Shown: positions 44,387-57,130, counted from the stretch's first letter. The stretch: DNA of 64,000 nt from Taxillus chinensis (GCA_023512835.1 CM042084.1:10350842-10414841); one strand, 5' to 3'. Made by a program: numbers and translations. The notes: generated by a model from the sequence alone, not told the origin.

Positions 44387-46832
44387 GATCAAAGGTGGAG
44401 TGAAAATAGGAAATTGAAAAAGAGGATCATTTCTTGAAGATTACAGGGAGAGCATTGGCAAATTCGCATGTGACGATAGTGTTTAATCTCTATTGTTCCC
44501 TAATCTGTAAGGCATTATCTTTTCAATTTGTAATGAAATTCTCAACTATATGTGGCTAATCTTCTTGTTTAGGGATTGGGAGTAGCCCAATCCCAATTGA
44601 ATATTCTTTCTATGATAATGTAATTAGAAATTATTCTCTCTAAATTCTTTATCTCTTTTTGGCATAAAAATGTTATTGTAATTCGTTTAAACAACAAATT
44701 GTATTTTTCAAATAATCAATGAAAGAATCAAAAGAAGGTTAATTGTTAGAACCCTAGAAAGAGAATTAGGCTTTGTGTGACACGAAAATAGATGATATTC
44801 CTAAGATCCAAACAAGATCGTGTAGGTATAAAAGTTTGTATACAAAAGAGGGGGGGGGGGGGGTCTGTATACTTAAAACTATTTCCTTTAGTTTTAAGAG
44901 TAGGATACTTTTCAGAGATATTCTACATATGTGGTTATTGTTTAGGTGGTATTTCAGTTTCTCATGTAGGATCAGATTAATAGTAGGTATGTATGGGAAG
45001 TAAGATACAAAAACACAGTTTACGTGGTTTAATCAATGTGATATGTCCACGGTGGTGAGGGTATACGTACATCGAGTCCAATCCACTATATGCTTTCAAT
45101 ACAGTAGGGTCTAGCTCTTATTACAATAAGATCAACTCTCTTTTCTTTTAAATGCAAATACAAAGGCAATATTACTCCAATACTCACTCACTATGACGAA
45201 TTGTTTAGTGCAATCTGCTTTTGCATATTGAATCATTTGCACTGCTTGACCTTCAACCACTTCTTCACCAAACTCATAATCTGTTCTCGAATGTATGAGG
45301 AAACAAAACAGATCAACTCACTATTATCTTGCTTTTAATCTTCCTCTGTGTGTGTGTGTGTGTGTGTATACTGTACGAACTACTCTGTATCTCTCTTATG
45401 TCTCTTCTGATACGTTTTTTGTATTCTATAATATTTTGACACTTACATGAAGTATGACATCTTCCTTGCTTTTATAGGACGGCCGTTGCATGAAACTCAT
45501 CTGCTAGGGTTAAGCATATTCCACCTTCTGATCTCCATTGTTGAAATATGTTAATCCAGCTTCGGATAACGTCCATGTGTATATTCTGATACTTAGTGTG
45601 TTCAAATTTGTTGTCCGAATAACTTACCTAAACAGCGACCATGTCTGCATTTCACTCTTCGATTAGCCATAGCTTCAAAGATAATTGCTTCGTAACCTCA
45701 CTGATTCTCCATATAGTGCATGTGCCATGATCTTCGAGTCTGTACCTTCGACTCTTCGCATCAGAACCTTCGAGCCTACGAGTCAGACCCATTCCAGTGT
45801 AGAAAGCTCCGAGTCTTAGAATCCAGGCAGAATTAAGGATCCACTAACTTCTCACTCTACAAGTCTACGAGTCTTTGGATCTCCAGTTTAAAGCCAGCGA
45901 CAACCGCATTCTTCCTTGACTAATCATCTATTCACATCAACGGGTCTCTGTTCTTAGCAACAAGTCTTCCAATCTTTGACCCTGCGAGCTTCAACCCTAC
46001 GGGCTTCGACTCTACGACACTGCCACTCTACACCCGATGGGTCTTCGAGTCTGTAAGTCTTCAAGTCTCTGAGACGCTGCTCTCCACCTGACTACAGTAT
46101 GGGTCTTCGAATCTTCGACCCTGTTGATCTGTGAGTTTGCGACCCAGTGTACCTTTGAGTCAGTGGTGCTTCGAGTTTATCGAGTCTGATGGCCTAATGA
46201 TCTTCGACTCTGCATGTCTTCGAGTCTAATATTTGACCTTGTGGGTCTTCGAATCTCCGGATCTTCGACCCTGATCTTCGACTCTACAACTATATGGTTA
46301 GACTCCCTCTACGAGCTCACTCTAGGAGATCATTCTACGACGTTATATAACCCAGTACAGATCTTTAACTTTGCGCCTACCTACTTCCACCTATTGTTGA
46401 CAATAATGACAACCAAAAGGACCATGAAAATAACACTAGACCACTATCCTGATGGGAAAATTATTTGATTATCACAAGATTTTAATGGGTTTGATTCTAT
46501 TATAATGTACCACAAAAGTAAGACGTTGTTAGATTCAAATACATCGTTCTTGTTACGAAAGTAGTTGATGATTGCAAAAGGACAAATCACCATGAAGATA
46601 CAAAGAGAATTAATTCAATTATTTTCAATACAAGAATAGAAAATTGGGAATCGGTGAAACCATGAACCCTAGGCGTTTGATTCCATTGATTTCTCTCCAT
46701 TACAAAGATATTGTTTGAATTTAATTTAATTAATTTACTTTCTTTTATTTAATAATTAATTTATTGAATTTTAAACCAATTGCTTAGACAATTAACGCGT
46801 GAGAATATTAGGGATTCCTAACCCTTGTCCTT
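44387..46832. other. Repeat-derived DNA between solo LTR and copia gag
   Basis: About 44760-45300 is copy 2 of the dispersed repeat at 1060-1660 and includes a G14 run (44850-44863). About 45500-46300 matches 21900-22400. The part at 45715-46290 is dense in CTTCGA, GAGTCT and TCGAC phrases. The part at 46440-46830 is AT-rich with TCCTTGTGGGATCAACCCA, an LTR-leader-like phrase just before the copia gag. No host gene is seen. Confidence 0.5.
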
Positions 46833-46898
46833 GTGGGATCAACCCACAACCATTGGCTAAACTTTAGTGACACCATTACTTTACGGTTAATACAAGCG

Positions 46899-47700
46899 GT
46901 AGAATTATTGTATCACTATTCAGCTAAGGTTTTCATTATATATGCTAAAGTCAACTCAATACTTATGCTTAATGAGGCTGACTTTAAGGATTGGAAAGAA
47001 AACATTGAAATTGTTCTTGGCTGCATAGATTTGGACCTTGCACTTTAGTGTGAGCAACTTGCTTCTTTTACGGATGCAAGTTCTTCTATTGCTATAAAGA
47101 ACTTTGAGAAGTGGGATAATTCAAATCACATAAGTCTGATAATTATTAAGCGTGACATTGTTGAGGCATTTATGGGTGCGATATCTGATGATATCATCAC
47201 ATCAAAAGAGTTCTTAGCCGAAATTGAGAAGCATTTTATAGAAAATCATAATACAAAAACAAGCATGCTTTTGCAGAGCTTGATTTCTATGAGGTACAAA
47301 GGCAAAAGGAACATAAGGGAGTATATTATGGAAATGTCTCATCTTGTTTCTAAACTTAAGGCACTAGAGCGAGATCTATCTGATGACTTGCTTGTGCATT
47401 TAGTATTAATCTCTCATCCTATACAATTTGGTTAATTTAAGGTCAGTTACAACTGTTAAAAGAAAAAATTGAACTCTTAATGAGCTCATTTCTTATTATG
47501 TGCAAGAAGAAGAAAAATTAAAGCAAAATATAACTGAAAGTACTCATTTGGCTATTACCCAAAAGGATAAGGGCATAAAGACAAAGAATATGGAAGCTAC
47601 TAAAGGTCCAACTCAAAAGAAATAATAACAAAATACTAAGGGTTATTTCTTTTGTAATACGCTTGGACATATGAATAATGATTGTATCAAATATCACGCT
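46899..47700 (+). pseudogene. Copia gag with altered zinc knuckle
   Basis: The frame gives MLNEADFKDWKENIEIVLGC, a TAG at 47046, then (same frame) the UBN2-type gag domain (SKEFLAEIEKHFIEN, SMRYKGKRNIREYIMEMSHL). A frame change near 47432 follows. At 47641-47700 the knuckle reads GYFFCNTLGHMNNDC: the expected first Cys is Tyr. It packages element RNA in the family. Confidence 0.85.
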
Positions 47701-47737
47701 TGACGTGTTAAGAAAGGTACATTTCTTACTTTGGTCT

Positions 47738-49598
47738 TGTCACGCCCCGGATTTCCGACTCGGGGAAACCGGTACGTGACTTCCCATTCACCCACACGGA
47801 GGGCAACGGGATTGGATTACTGGATGCCACACAAACAAGACTAACAATTATAATAAATCAAACAAGCCACATCTTTATTTAATTTCAAACATTTAAAGTT
47901 CATAAACCAACCATGTTCTTTACTACAATTCAATTCCCTTAGTACATTTCCCCCCTTGGGGTTATATAAATTATGAAATTACATCACTGAAGTGAACAAT
48001 AAAATGAAGATGGTCTTCCACCTTGGTGTATCCACCTAACGCCTATAAGTCCCTGGAAAACAAGCAAACATAGTAGGAGGGGTGAGCAACCACAGCTCAG
48101 TAGGGATCAAGTCTCCCCAACCCTTCCCATGCTCCTAGCGGCTACATGCATGTGCACAGGTGTAGTGATGTGGCAGTATTAAGAAAAATAAAGCATTCCA
48201 CACAAGCGGACGTAACCTCAGCCCCAGCCACACTGGCTAGCAAACCACATCTCAAGCAAGTAATTTAACCGCCTCTTTAGGCCACTGATTTAACCGCCTC
48301 TTCAGGCCACTGGTTTAACCGCCTCTCAGGCAAAGTAATTTAACCGCCTCTTCAGGCCAGATACCACAGTCATGCACACAACATACACCACGGTCACTCA
48401 AGCATAAAACCAAACACTTGGTGTGCACCCGTTCACAAGTGCAGAAACCCAGCCGTTCAGGCAATAGAACAAACACCCAGCATGCATCATACACCAAAAT
48501 CACAAGTCCAGCCACACAGGCATATTATCAAACATGTAATAGGCATATACACACAGCTATATTCACACAGGCATTTCATCGAACATATAATATGCACTGA
48601 CCACCCAACAATAGAATCACACCAAAATGCCATTGAAGGCCAACATCCATATAGGAGATCACACCTATATGGATTTATATATACATAATAGCAGGTATAG
48701 ACCGAATTCTACCTAAGAACGCTAGGACAGAGAGGGATTAACAGAAACAGAACCCCTACCTCAAGTAAAATGCAACAACACAGCAATATTCTGTTCCCAC
48801 GCCGAACGCTGTCCACCCACCAGACACCGACCACCCACGCAAGATGCCCGGCAGCAACAAGGAGCTCTCCTTCCCTCTCTCTCTCTCTCTCTCTCTCTGC
48901 GACGGCTGGTGGAGCAACAAACCCTAAACCTAAAACAGAGAGGCTTCTCCTCCTTATATAGACAACACAACATCAAAACGACGTAGTTTTGATTAAGTGA
49001 ATCCCAGCATCAAAACGACGTAGTTTTGATGGAACAAGCTATGACCTAAAACAGAGAGGCTTCCCACATCCGTACACACCAAAATATCCACAATTCCAAC
49101 ATGGTCCTTTGGGAAAAGATGATTAGAATAACAAAACTAAGGTAACCATGCAAAAATATGCCTGCACGCCAATTTGAACGCCAATTCCCCAATTGACGTG
49201 CAGCTCCAAATGCACTCAAACTTTACCCCAAGCCTTCTTGCATCATGTAAAAGACATCCATGCAAAAATAACCTTGCACGCCAAATGGGTCCAATTCACG
49301 TGCACGTTCTTTTGGCCTGAAACTTCTGTGGTAGATAGAAGACATCATTCTAAGAATCTTTTGCTTTGCACGCCAATTCATCTGAGCCCATCTACTAGGT
49401 CAAAATAAATCTCCAAAACCTGACAAAACAGCCTAAAAGCGCCTGTATATGCATAACATCTTCCTAGGGCATAAATGCACGTTATCACTTGTCACATGCA
49501 CCTCCCAAAAGTCCCCTCTTGGGCTCATCTCTTACCTCAAACTTGTGCACCAACATCCAAGGTGTTTGTGGTTAACTTCTTACACACGGGTCATTACA
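47738..49598 (-). repeat. Element B 3' LTR
   Basis: This 1861-bp LTR reads TGTCACGCCCCGG... to ...CGGGTCATTACA on +, and so TGTAATGACCCG...GGCGTGACA on -. It has a tandem run of TTTAACCGCCTCTTCAGGCC units (about 48255-48358) and a (CT)n near 48876-48898. It matches 55043-56926. Confidence 0.92.
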
Positions 49599-49612
49599 TC
49601 CTCTCCCCCTTA
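49599..49612 (-). other. Polypurine tract of element B
   Basis: On - the DNA reads TTAAGGGGGAGAGGA directly before the TG of the 3' LTR. Confidence 0.85.
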
Positions 49613-49842
49613 AGACTTTTTGTCCTCGAAAAGAAACGACATGCAAGGAAAACAAACACATACGGCCCATTTGGAAGACAGGGAGCCACAACGCCCAGAT
49701 GGATCACACAACACAACAGGACATCTCAAACACATTGCAATCTCAAAACACATCTCAATAAAAATACCAGTTTACAAGTAGAAATACAAATACACTAAAC
49801 CATGAGCCGCAAGAAAACATATCACTAAGCCACCTCCCACCC

Positions 49843-50670
49843 TTAAGATTGTTCGTCCTCGAACAACTCTGGGTGCTGCTCACGAATCACGGACTCACGT
49901 TCCCATGTCTCCTCCTCAATGCCATGGTGCTGCCACAGCACGCAAACCAAAGGAAGAGCACGACCATGCAAAAGCTTCTCCCGCCGATCTAGGATACGGA
50001 TAGGGGCCTCAACAACGGACATGTCATCCTCAATGTCCAATGTCCCCCAATCGATCACATGAGTGGGGTCAGGATGATACCTCTTCAACTGGGACACGTG
50101 AAACACGTTGTGCACTCGACTCAGCCGTGGTAATAACGCTAATCGGTAGGCCACATGCCCCACACGATCCAGAATCTCAAAAGGACCAATAAACCGCGGA
50201 GATAGCTTCGAACCTCGCCCAAACCGTCGATGTCCATGACGTGGAGAAACACGAAAAAACACATGATCACCAACAGAAAACTCCAAAGGTCGCCGCCGCT
50301 GATCCGCATAAGATTTCTGCCGACTCTGAGCTGATAACAAATGCTGACGAATCAACTTAACCTTCTCGGTAGCCTCTTGAACCAACTGTAGTCCCAAGAG
50401 AGCTGTCTCCCCCACCTCGGTCCAACACAAAGGTGATCGACACGGCCGCCCATATAACGCCTCAAAAGGAGCCATCCCAATGGATGCCTGATAACTGTTA
50501 TTGTAGGCAAACTCCACCAAAGCAAGGTGAGTCGCCCACGAACCCCCAAAATCTAACACACAGGCCCGTAACATGTCATCCAAAGTCTGATTCGTCCTCT
50601 CTGTCTGGCCATTAGTCTCAGGGTGAAAGGCTGTACTCAAGTGAAGTTTGGTCCCCATAGCCTCCTGCAA
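49843..50670 (-). pseudogene. Element B integrase C-terminus and chromodomain
   Basis: The 275-residue open stretch reads STAFHPETNGQTERTNQTLD, MAPFEALYGRPCRSPLCW, VGDHVFFRVSPRHGHRRFG, LSPRFIGPFEILDRVG, FHVSQLKRYHPDPTHVIDW, then the chromodomain-like end (LVCVLWQHHGIEEETWERES) and LFEDEQS. It lies one frame off the integrase core upstream (breakpoint near 50650). Confidence 0.88.
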
Positions 50671-51164
50671 ACCTGCCCAAAACGGGAAGTGAACCTCGAA
50701 TCCCGGTCAGAGACAACCGATGATGGTACTCCATGTAGTCTCACAATCTCGTTCATGTATAAATGACTCAAGGTCCCAATAGAGTCCCGCTCACGAATAG
50801 CCAGGAAATGGGCCGACTTTGTGAGTTGATCCACAATCACCCAAATCATATCTTTCCTCCCTGTGGTGGGCGGAAGACCATTCACAAAATCCATTGCTAT
50901 GTGGTCCCACTTCCACTCAGCGATGGGCAAGGGCTGTAACATGCCTGCCAGCCGCTGATGCTCAGCCTTCACCTGATGACACGTGAGGCACCGCGAAACA
51001 AAGGCAGCCACATCGCGTTTCATCCCAGGCCACCAAAAATGTCCTCGAAGCGCATGGTACATCTTCGTACCCCCTGGATGCACAGCAACTCTAGACTGGT
51101 GAAACTCCCTCATCACCTCATCCCTGAGAGAAGAAGCCACTACCAACCGCCCCTGAAAAGACAA
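50637..51164 (-). pseudogene. Element B integrase zinc domain and core
   Basis: It reads REFHQSRVAVHPGGTKMYHA, CLTCHQVKAEHQRLAG, WDHIAMDFVNGLPPTTG, WVIVDQLTKSAHF, LHGVPSSVVSDRDSRFTSRF. The HHCC ligands and first two catalytic Asp are present. The frame is lost after SRF, before the third catalytic residue. A second frame break lies near 51160. Confidence 0.88.
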
Positions 51165-51669
51165 CTCATGCTCAGGACCCTCTGTCCAGTCCCTAGATAG
51201 CTCACCAGCTCAATACGGGTACGGAGAACTTCACACTCAATGTCACCCAACTGTCCCTCTTGGACGCGTTGGTACAACTCAGGCACAACCACCAAAGGAC
51301 TCAGGACTGTCCCACCATCACGAACAACAGGCTGCAGCTGCAACATCACCAACTGCTCCATCAGCTTCCACTCTCTCACGGCCACCTTAGCTTTCCCTTT
51401 CCTGCTCAACGCGTCAGCTACAACATTACCCTTGCCCAGGGTATAGGCAAGAGTAAAGTCGAAAGTCTGCAAGTACTCTACCCATCTCCTCTGCCTCAAA
51501 TTCAAGTCCTTCTGAGTAAAATGCACTGAAGGCTCTTGTGATCAGAAAACACTACGAACTTCTCCCCCAAAAGGTAATGTTGCCAACTCTTCAAGGCAAA
51601 GATGACAGCCGCCAACTCAAGATCATGGGTAGAGTAATTTTGCTCATGAGGCTTCAACTGCCTCGACTC
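51140..51669 (-). pseudogene. Element B RNase H and linker
   Basis: From the TAG at 51670 the frame continues [20 protein letters not shown] and [20 protein letters not shown]. Near 51530 it shifts, and 51526-51140 reads [35 protein letters not shown]. Thus one stop and one frameshift lie in RNase H. Confidence 0.85.
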
Positions 51670-52737
51670 CTAAGCTACAACACTGTGCTCCTGCATAAGT
51701 ACACACCCCAAAGCAACCTTGGACGCATCACAGTATACTTCATATGGGATATCCTCCCGAGGTAACCGCAACACCGGTGCAGTGGTCAAACGGGTTTTGA
51801 GAGCCTCAAACGCCTGCTGACACTTGTTAGTCCACTCAAACTTCACTCCTTTCCTAGTCAACGCCGTCATAGGAGCCGCCAAATGGGAGAACCCCTCTAT
51901 AAAACGACGATAGTACCCCGCCAAGCCAAGAAAGCTACGGATCTCAAAAACGTTGGTTGGCCGTGCCCATGATGCCACAGCCTCAATCTTGGCTGGGTCC
52001 ACCCTAACTCCCTCAGCTGATACTACGTGGCCAAGAAAGTGAACCTCCTGCATCCAAAACTCACATTTGCTAAACTTAGCAAACAACTGCTGGTCCCGCA
52101 AGGTTTGCAACACTGTTGCTAAATGCTCCACATGCTCCCTCTCCGTCTTGGAATACACCAAGATATCGTCTATAAACACCACCACCAACGAGTCTAAGTA
52201 TGGGGCAAAGACTTGGTTCATCAAATGCATAAATACTGCCGGTGCATTAGTGAGCCCGAAAGGCAACACTACCCACTCATAGTGCCCATACCTGCACCGA
52301 AAAGCCGTCTTAGGGATGTCATCCTCCCTAACCCTTAACTGGTGATACCCCGACCGTAGATCTATCTTGGAAAACCACCGGGCTCCACTCAACTGGTCAA
52401 ATAGGTCATCGATCCGAGGCAACGGATACTTGTTCTTCACAGTCACTGAATTCAGCTTCCTGTAGTCGATGCAGAGATGAAGCGTGCCATCTGCCTTTTT
52501 AGCAAAGAGCACCGGAGCACCCCAAGGTGAGGTACTCGGTCTGATATACCCCTGGCCCACCAACTCCTCGATTTGCCTCTGAAGCTCTCTCAGCTCAGCT
52601 GGCCCCATACGATATGCTACTTGGGAGATTGGGCCAGTCCCCGGTACCAACTCAATGGTGAACTCTACACTCCTTTTAGGAGGTAAACTCCTTAACAGGT
52701 CAGGAAAGACATCCTGAAATTGGTCAACAACAGCTGG
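51670..52737 (-). pseudogene. pol: Element B reverse transcriptase
   Basis: This is one open stretch (52650-51670 from the first Met). It reads [64 protein letters not shown], the catalytic [25 protein letters not shown] and [14 protein letters not shown]. Stops bound it: TAA at about 52738 and TAG at 51670, both in the same frame as the flanking coding segments. Confidence 0.92.
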
Positions 52738-54117
52738 TTACACCCTCTTCTCCACTTTCCCCTCCTCAGCAAAGGTCAGGGCTGCCAACCTGTGGGTAAT
52801 GGCACCCCACTGGTCTAACACTGGCCCAGCCCGACTCGCCTCACAATCCCACTCCCCCTGCAGGGTGCAAGAGGTCCCTGCGGGTGTCACAAAGGATAAA
52901 CGCCGCCGGTAACAATCTATCTTGGCTTGGAAAGCCATAAGCCAATCCATACCCAAGATCAGGTCAAATGTCCTCAAAGGCATTACATGCAAGTCAAAAC
53001 TCAGCTCCACCTCTCCTATGGTTAACACACAGTCACGACACACACGCCATACCTCAATCATGCCTCCCACCGAAGACTCCACAACTAGGGGCTTCGCTAC
53101 CTCCACACAAGCTAACCCCAAGCTATCTATCACAAGCTCAGCAATAAAAGAACACGATGCACCCGTATCGAAAAGAACAGAAGCTAATGTACGGGAGATC
53201 AAAAGGGTACCTCTAACCACCGATGGTCCTGCTCCACCCTCAGCCGGTGGGGGTGGTAGCTCAGCCTCCTCCTGGTACGTCGCCTCCAGCGCAAACACTC
53301 TCCCTTGGCCCGTACCACTAGTTGGCTCACTCACTGGGCACTTCCCGCCATGGCTACCTCTAGCTTCGGTCTGCTGTCGCTCCAGCCTTCCCTGGGGTCG
53401 GGTCTGACTGGATCCTGCCTGGCTGGCCTGCCACTGGCGAGCTAGTCTCTCAGCCGGTGCACGGAAGCTAGCATCACTCCTCATGCTGGATGCCATGCCC
53501 CCCGCTCCCTTGTTGCCACTCCTGCAAACCCGGTGCAAATGGCCCTCTCGTCCACAGTTGTTGCATCGCCAGTCCTTCTTGGGGCACTCCCCCTTGAAGT
53601 GACCCTGCTCTCCACAGCAGTGACAACTGCTAGGTAGACCCCCAGATGGACCACCCTGTCTTCCGCCGCCAAAGGTGAACCTCCCAGGGTTCACAGATGT
53701 CTGACCCTGACTGCGAAAAGAACTGCTATCCCTCTCCTCCGTCTTGAGCCTCTTGGGCCCTGCATCTCGATCAGGCCCACTCTGCAACTGGCGACCCTGG
53801 TGGGCCTGCCTCCCATCATCCAGCTCTCTCTCAGCTATACGGGCCGTCTCCACAACCTCAGCATAGGTCCTCAAACACAGAATCGCCACCCTCTGCCTAA
53901 GTGCTGGCCGGAGACCCAAGGTGAACTTGTGGGCCTTCAGGTCCTCCTGCGCCACGGTCTCGGGAGCAAATTTTCTCAAGCTCCGAAATTCGTACTTATA
54001 CTTGGGCACCATCTTGCATCCCTGCTTCAGGCTGCCGAATTCTTCCCTCTTCTGCCATCTCACTGATTCCGGGAAGAACTCATCATGGAAGAGTTGCAAG
54101 AACTCCTCCCAAAGCAT
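52738..54117 (-). pseudogene. gag: Element B gag C-part, zinc knuckles and protease
   Basis: This 459-residue open stretch runs from the capsid (LWEEFLQLFHDEFFPESVRW, FAPETVAQEDL) through a Gln/Gly-rich linker and two CCHC knuckles (CHCCGEQGHFKGEC and CNNCGREGHLHRVC). It ends with the aspartic protease: ISRTLASVLFDTGASCSFI with an intact DTG, and LILGMDWL. Gag and pol are in one frame, as in many plant chromoviruses. It ends at a TAA before RT. Confidence 0.9.
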
Positions 54118-54525
54118 GAGTTACACCGCACGGCTCCCCGCGACACTCGTCTACCACTCCAAAGCATCCCCCTCCAGCTGCCGAATGGACAGTCGCACCT
54201 TATCCTCCTCCCGGGGCAGGAGAAAGGAGAACACATGCTCGATCTGCCTCAACCACTGCTCAGCTACCACGGGATCACCTTCCCCCTTGAATCGCGGAGG
54301 TTGTTCCTTTCGGAACCGTGTCACCACGTCATCCTCTGCACGAGTCGGTACACCACCCAGCGAACTCTCACGCTCACGAGGCAGCTCTCCTACTGGTGGT
54401 GGTGGCGGCACCACTTGCTGTGCTGCCATCTCACGGCGCACCTCCTCCCGAACCTCCTGTCGGAGTCCCTCCCGTAGCTCTCGTACTTCCAGCCGGATGC
54501 CTTCTCGTAGCTGTGCCAGCAACAA
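54118..54525 (-). pseudogene. Element B gag N-part
   Basis: The open part 54525-54151 is rich in Arg/Glu (REGLRQEVREEVRREMAAQQ) and a PPPPPP run, then begins the capsid domain (PPRFKGEGDPVVAEQWLRQI, SIRQLEGDALEW). A TAG at 54151 and a TAA about 30 bp on (near 54118) interrupt it in the same frame as 54117 onward. Confidence 0.82.
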
Positions 54526-55027
54526 CGCATGCCCTCCAACGGACGTCCCGCACCCGGACCCTCATGGGCAGATGACTCATCGGCCATTGCCCGGACGCAC
54601 GTGTCTCTCTCCTCGGCGGCATTCTTACTACACGAAGTAAGAAGCACAAACGTCAAAACGAATTTATAATCTATCGCGTCACTACCTCTACTCCACTGAT
54701 CAATTCCACTATCACATGACATTACACACATACATTGTATCAATCACATTTTACAGTTCGGTACGCATTGCCAAACAAATCAGAGTTGCACATTTCATAC
54801 TTAATCATATTATCTTATCCACAATTTCCACAATTTAGCACACATTCATAGCAAATGCAACTAGTGCCCTAATGCCAATGCATGCAAATCCTACCACAAG
54901 ACTGGACTACCCTAAGTACACCTTGGAGGCTCAAAGAGGACCATGTTGATCAGGCATGTCCCTCCAGGCTCCTCCAAAGGACTTAGGATAGCCAGGTCCG
55001 CCCACTACCTTAGGCCAACTAGACCAT

Positions 55028-55039
55028 GCTCTGATACCA
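55028..55039 (-). other. Primer-binding site of element B (tRNA-iMet)
   Basis: GCTCTGATACCA on + is TGGTATCAGAGC on -, three bases from the 5' LTR. Confidence 0.92.
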
Positions 55040-55042
55040 TAC

Positions 55043-56199
55043 TGTCACGCCCCGGATTTCTGACTCGGGGAAACCGGTACGTGACTCCCCATTCACCCAC
55101 ACGGAGGGCAACGGGGTTGAATTACTGGATGCCACACAAACAAGACTAACAATTACAATAAATCAAACAAGCCACATCTTTATTTAATTTCAAACATTTA
55201 AGGTTCACAAACCAGCCATGTTCCTTACTACAATTCAATTCCCTTAGTACATTTCCCCCCTTGGGGTTACATAAATTATGAAATTACATCACTGAAGTGA
55301 ACAATAAAATGAAGATGGTCTTCCACCTTGGTGTATCCACCTAACGCCTGTAAGTCTCTGGAAAACAAGCAAACACAGTAGGAGGGGTGAGCAACCACAG
55401 CTTAGTACGGATCAAGTCTCCCCAACCCTTCCCATGCTCCTAGCGGCTACATGCATGTGCACAGGTGTAGAGACGTGGCAGTATTAAGAAAAATAAAGCA
55501 TTCCACACAAGCAGGCGTAACCTCAGCCCCAGCCACACTGGCTAGCAAACCACATCTCAAGCAAGTAATTTAACCGCCTCTTCAGGCCATCGATTTAACC
55601 GCCTCTCAGGCAAAGTAATTTAACCGCCTCTTCAGGCCACTGGTTTAACCGCCTCTCAGGCAAAGTAATTTAACCGCCTCTTCAGGCCAGATACCACAGT
55701 CATGCACACAACATACACCACGGTCACTCAAGCATAAAATCAAACACTTGGTGTGCACCCGTTCACAAGTGCACAAACCCAGCCGTTCAGGCAATAGAAC
55801 AAACACCCAGCATGCATACATACACCCAAATCACAAGTCCAGCCACACAGGCATATTATCAAATATGTAATAGGCATATACACACAGCTATATTCACATA
55901 GGCATTTCATCAAACATATAACATGCACTGACCACCCAACAATAGAATCACACCAAAATGTCATTGAAGGCCAACATCCATATAGGAGATCACACCTATA
56001 TGGATTTATATATACATAATAGCAGGTATAGACCGAATTCTACCTAAGAACCCTAGGACAGAGAGGGATTAGCAGAAACAGAACCCCTACCTCAAGTAAA
56101 ATGCAACAACACAGCAATATTCTGTTCCCACACCGAACGCCGTCCGCCCACGAGACATCGATCACCCACGCAAGATGCCCGTCAGCAACCAGGAGCTCT

Positions 56200-56241
<42 letters not shown>

Positions 56242-56926
56242 GATGGCTGGTGGAACAACAAACCCCTAAACCTAAAACAGAGAGGCTTCTCCTCCTTATA
56301 TAGACAACACAACATCAAAACGATGTAGTTTTGATTAAGTGAATCCCAGCATCAAAACGACGTAGTTTTGATGGAACAAGCTATGACCTTCCCACATCCA
56401 TACACACCAAAATATCCACAATTCCAACTTGGTCCTTTGGGAAAAGATGATTAGAATAACAAAACTAAGGTAACCATGCAAAAATATGCCTGCACGCCAA
56501 TTTGAACGCCAATTCCCCAATTGGCGTGCAGCTCCAAATGCACTCAAACTTTACCCCAAGCCTTCTTGCATCATGTAAAAGACATCCATGCAAAAATAAC
56601 CTTGCACGCCAAATGGGTCCAATTCGCGTGCACGTCTTTTTGGCCTGAAACTTCTGTGGTAGATAGAAGACATCATTCTAAGAATCTTTTGCTTTACATG
56701 CCAATTCATCTGAGCCCACCTACTAGGTCAAAATAAATCTCCAAAACCTGACAAAACAGCCTAAAAGCGCCTGTATATGCATAACATCTTCCTAGGGCAT
56801 AAATGCACGTTATCACTTGTCACATGCACCTCCCAAAAGTCCCCTCTTGGGCTCATCTCTTACCTCAAACTTGTGCACCAACATCCAAGCTGTTTGTGGT
56901 TAACTTCTTACACACGGGTCATTACA
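55043..56926 (-). repeat. Element B 5' LTR
   Basis: This 1884-bp LTR pairs with 47738-49598. It has one more TTTAACCGCCTC(TTCAGG/TCAGG) set (about 55565-55690) and a longer (CT)n (56205-56239); the other LTR carries a short extra phrase near 49042-49063 that is absent here. TSD GGTCT follows. Confidence 0.92.
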
Positions 56927-56931
56927 GGTCT

Positions 56932-57130
56932 ATTCTGAGGTAAATTTAGCTTCAACATTTAGAAACACGTGATAGTTGGATTGTAGTGCTACTACTTACA
57001 TAATTGTTTTTATACAAGGTTGCATGAACTATCAAAAGCCAATTGTTGCTGAAAGATATATCTTTGTGGCAATGAAAACTTGGTGGAAGTCAATGCAATT
57101 GGGCATTTTAAGTTATTATTAATAATAGGT
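56932..57130 (+). pseudogene. Copia protease remnant
   Basis: Directly after the TSD the copia frame resumes: SEVNLASTFRNT, stop, then LDCSATTYI, which stands where the DSGATTHI-type protease active site is expected. Then comes GCMNYQKPIVAERYIFVA. The active Gly and frame are lost. Confidence 0.7.

Larger units (their letters stand above)
47733..56931 (-). mobile_element. Full-length Ty3/gypsy chromovirus, element B
   Basis: It spans 47738-56926 (9189 bp) and is flanked by GGTCT at 47733-47737 and 56927-56931. On - the order is 5' LTR (right), PBS, gag, protease, RT, RNase H, integrase, chromodomain-like end, PPT, 3' LTR (left). It cut the copia element between the zinc knuckle and protease. 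Its family differs from element A: other LTR sequence, and a distinct gag start. Gag-pol has at least four in-frame stops and three frameshifts. The LTRs look closely similar, with small indels. Confidence 0.93.

Noticed and set aside
53921..54640. 239-codon Ser/Thr-rich frame on + and similar frames at 52922-53407
   Set aside because: They are antisense to element B gag, whose - strand frame carries zinc knuckles and protease motifs.
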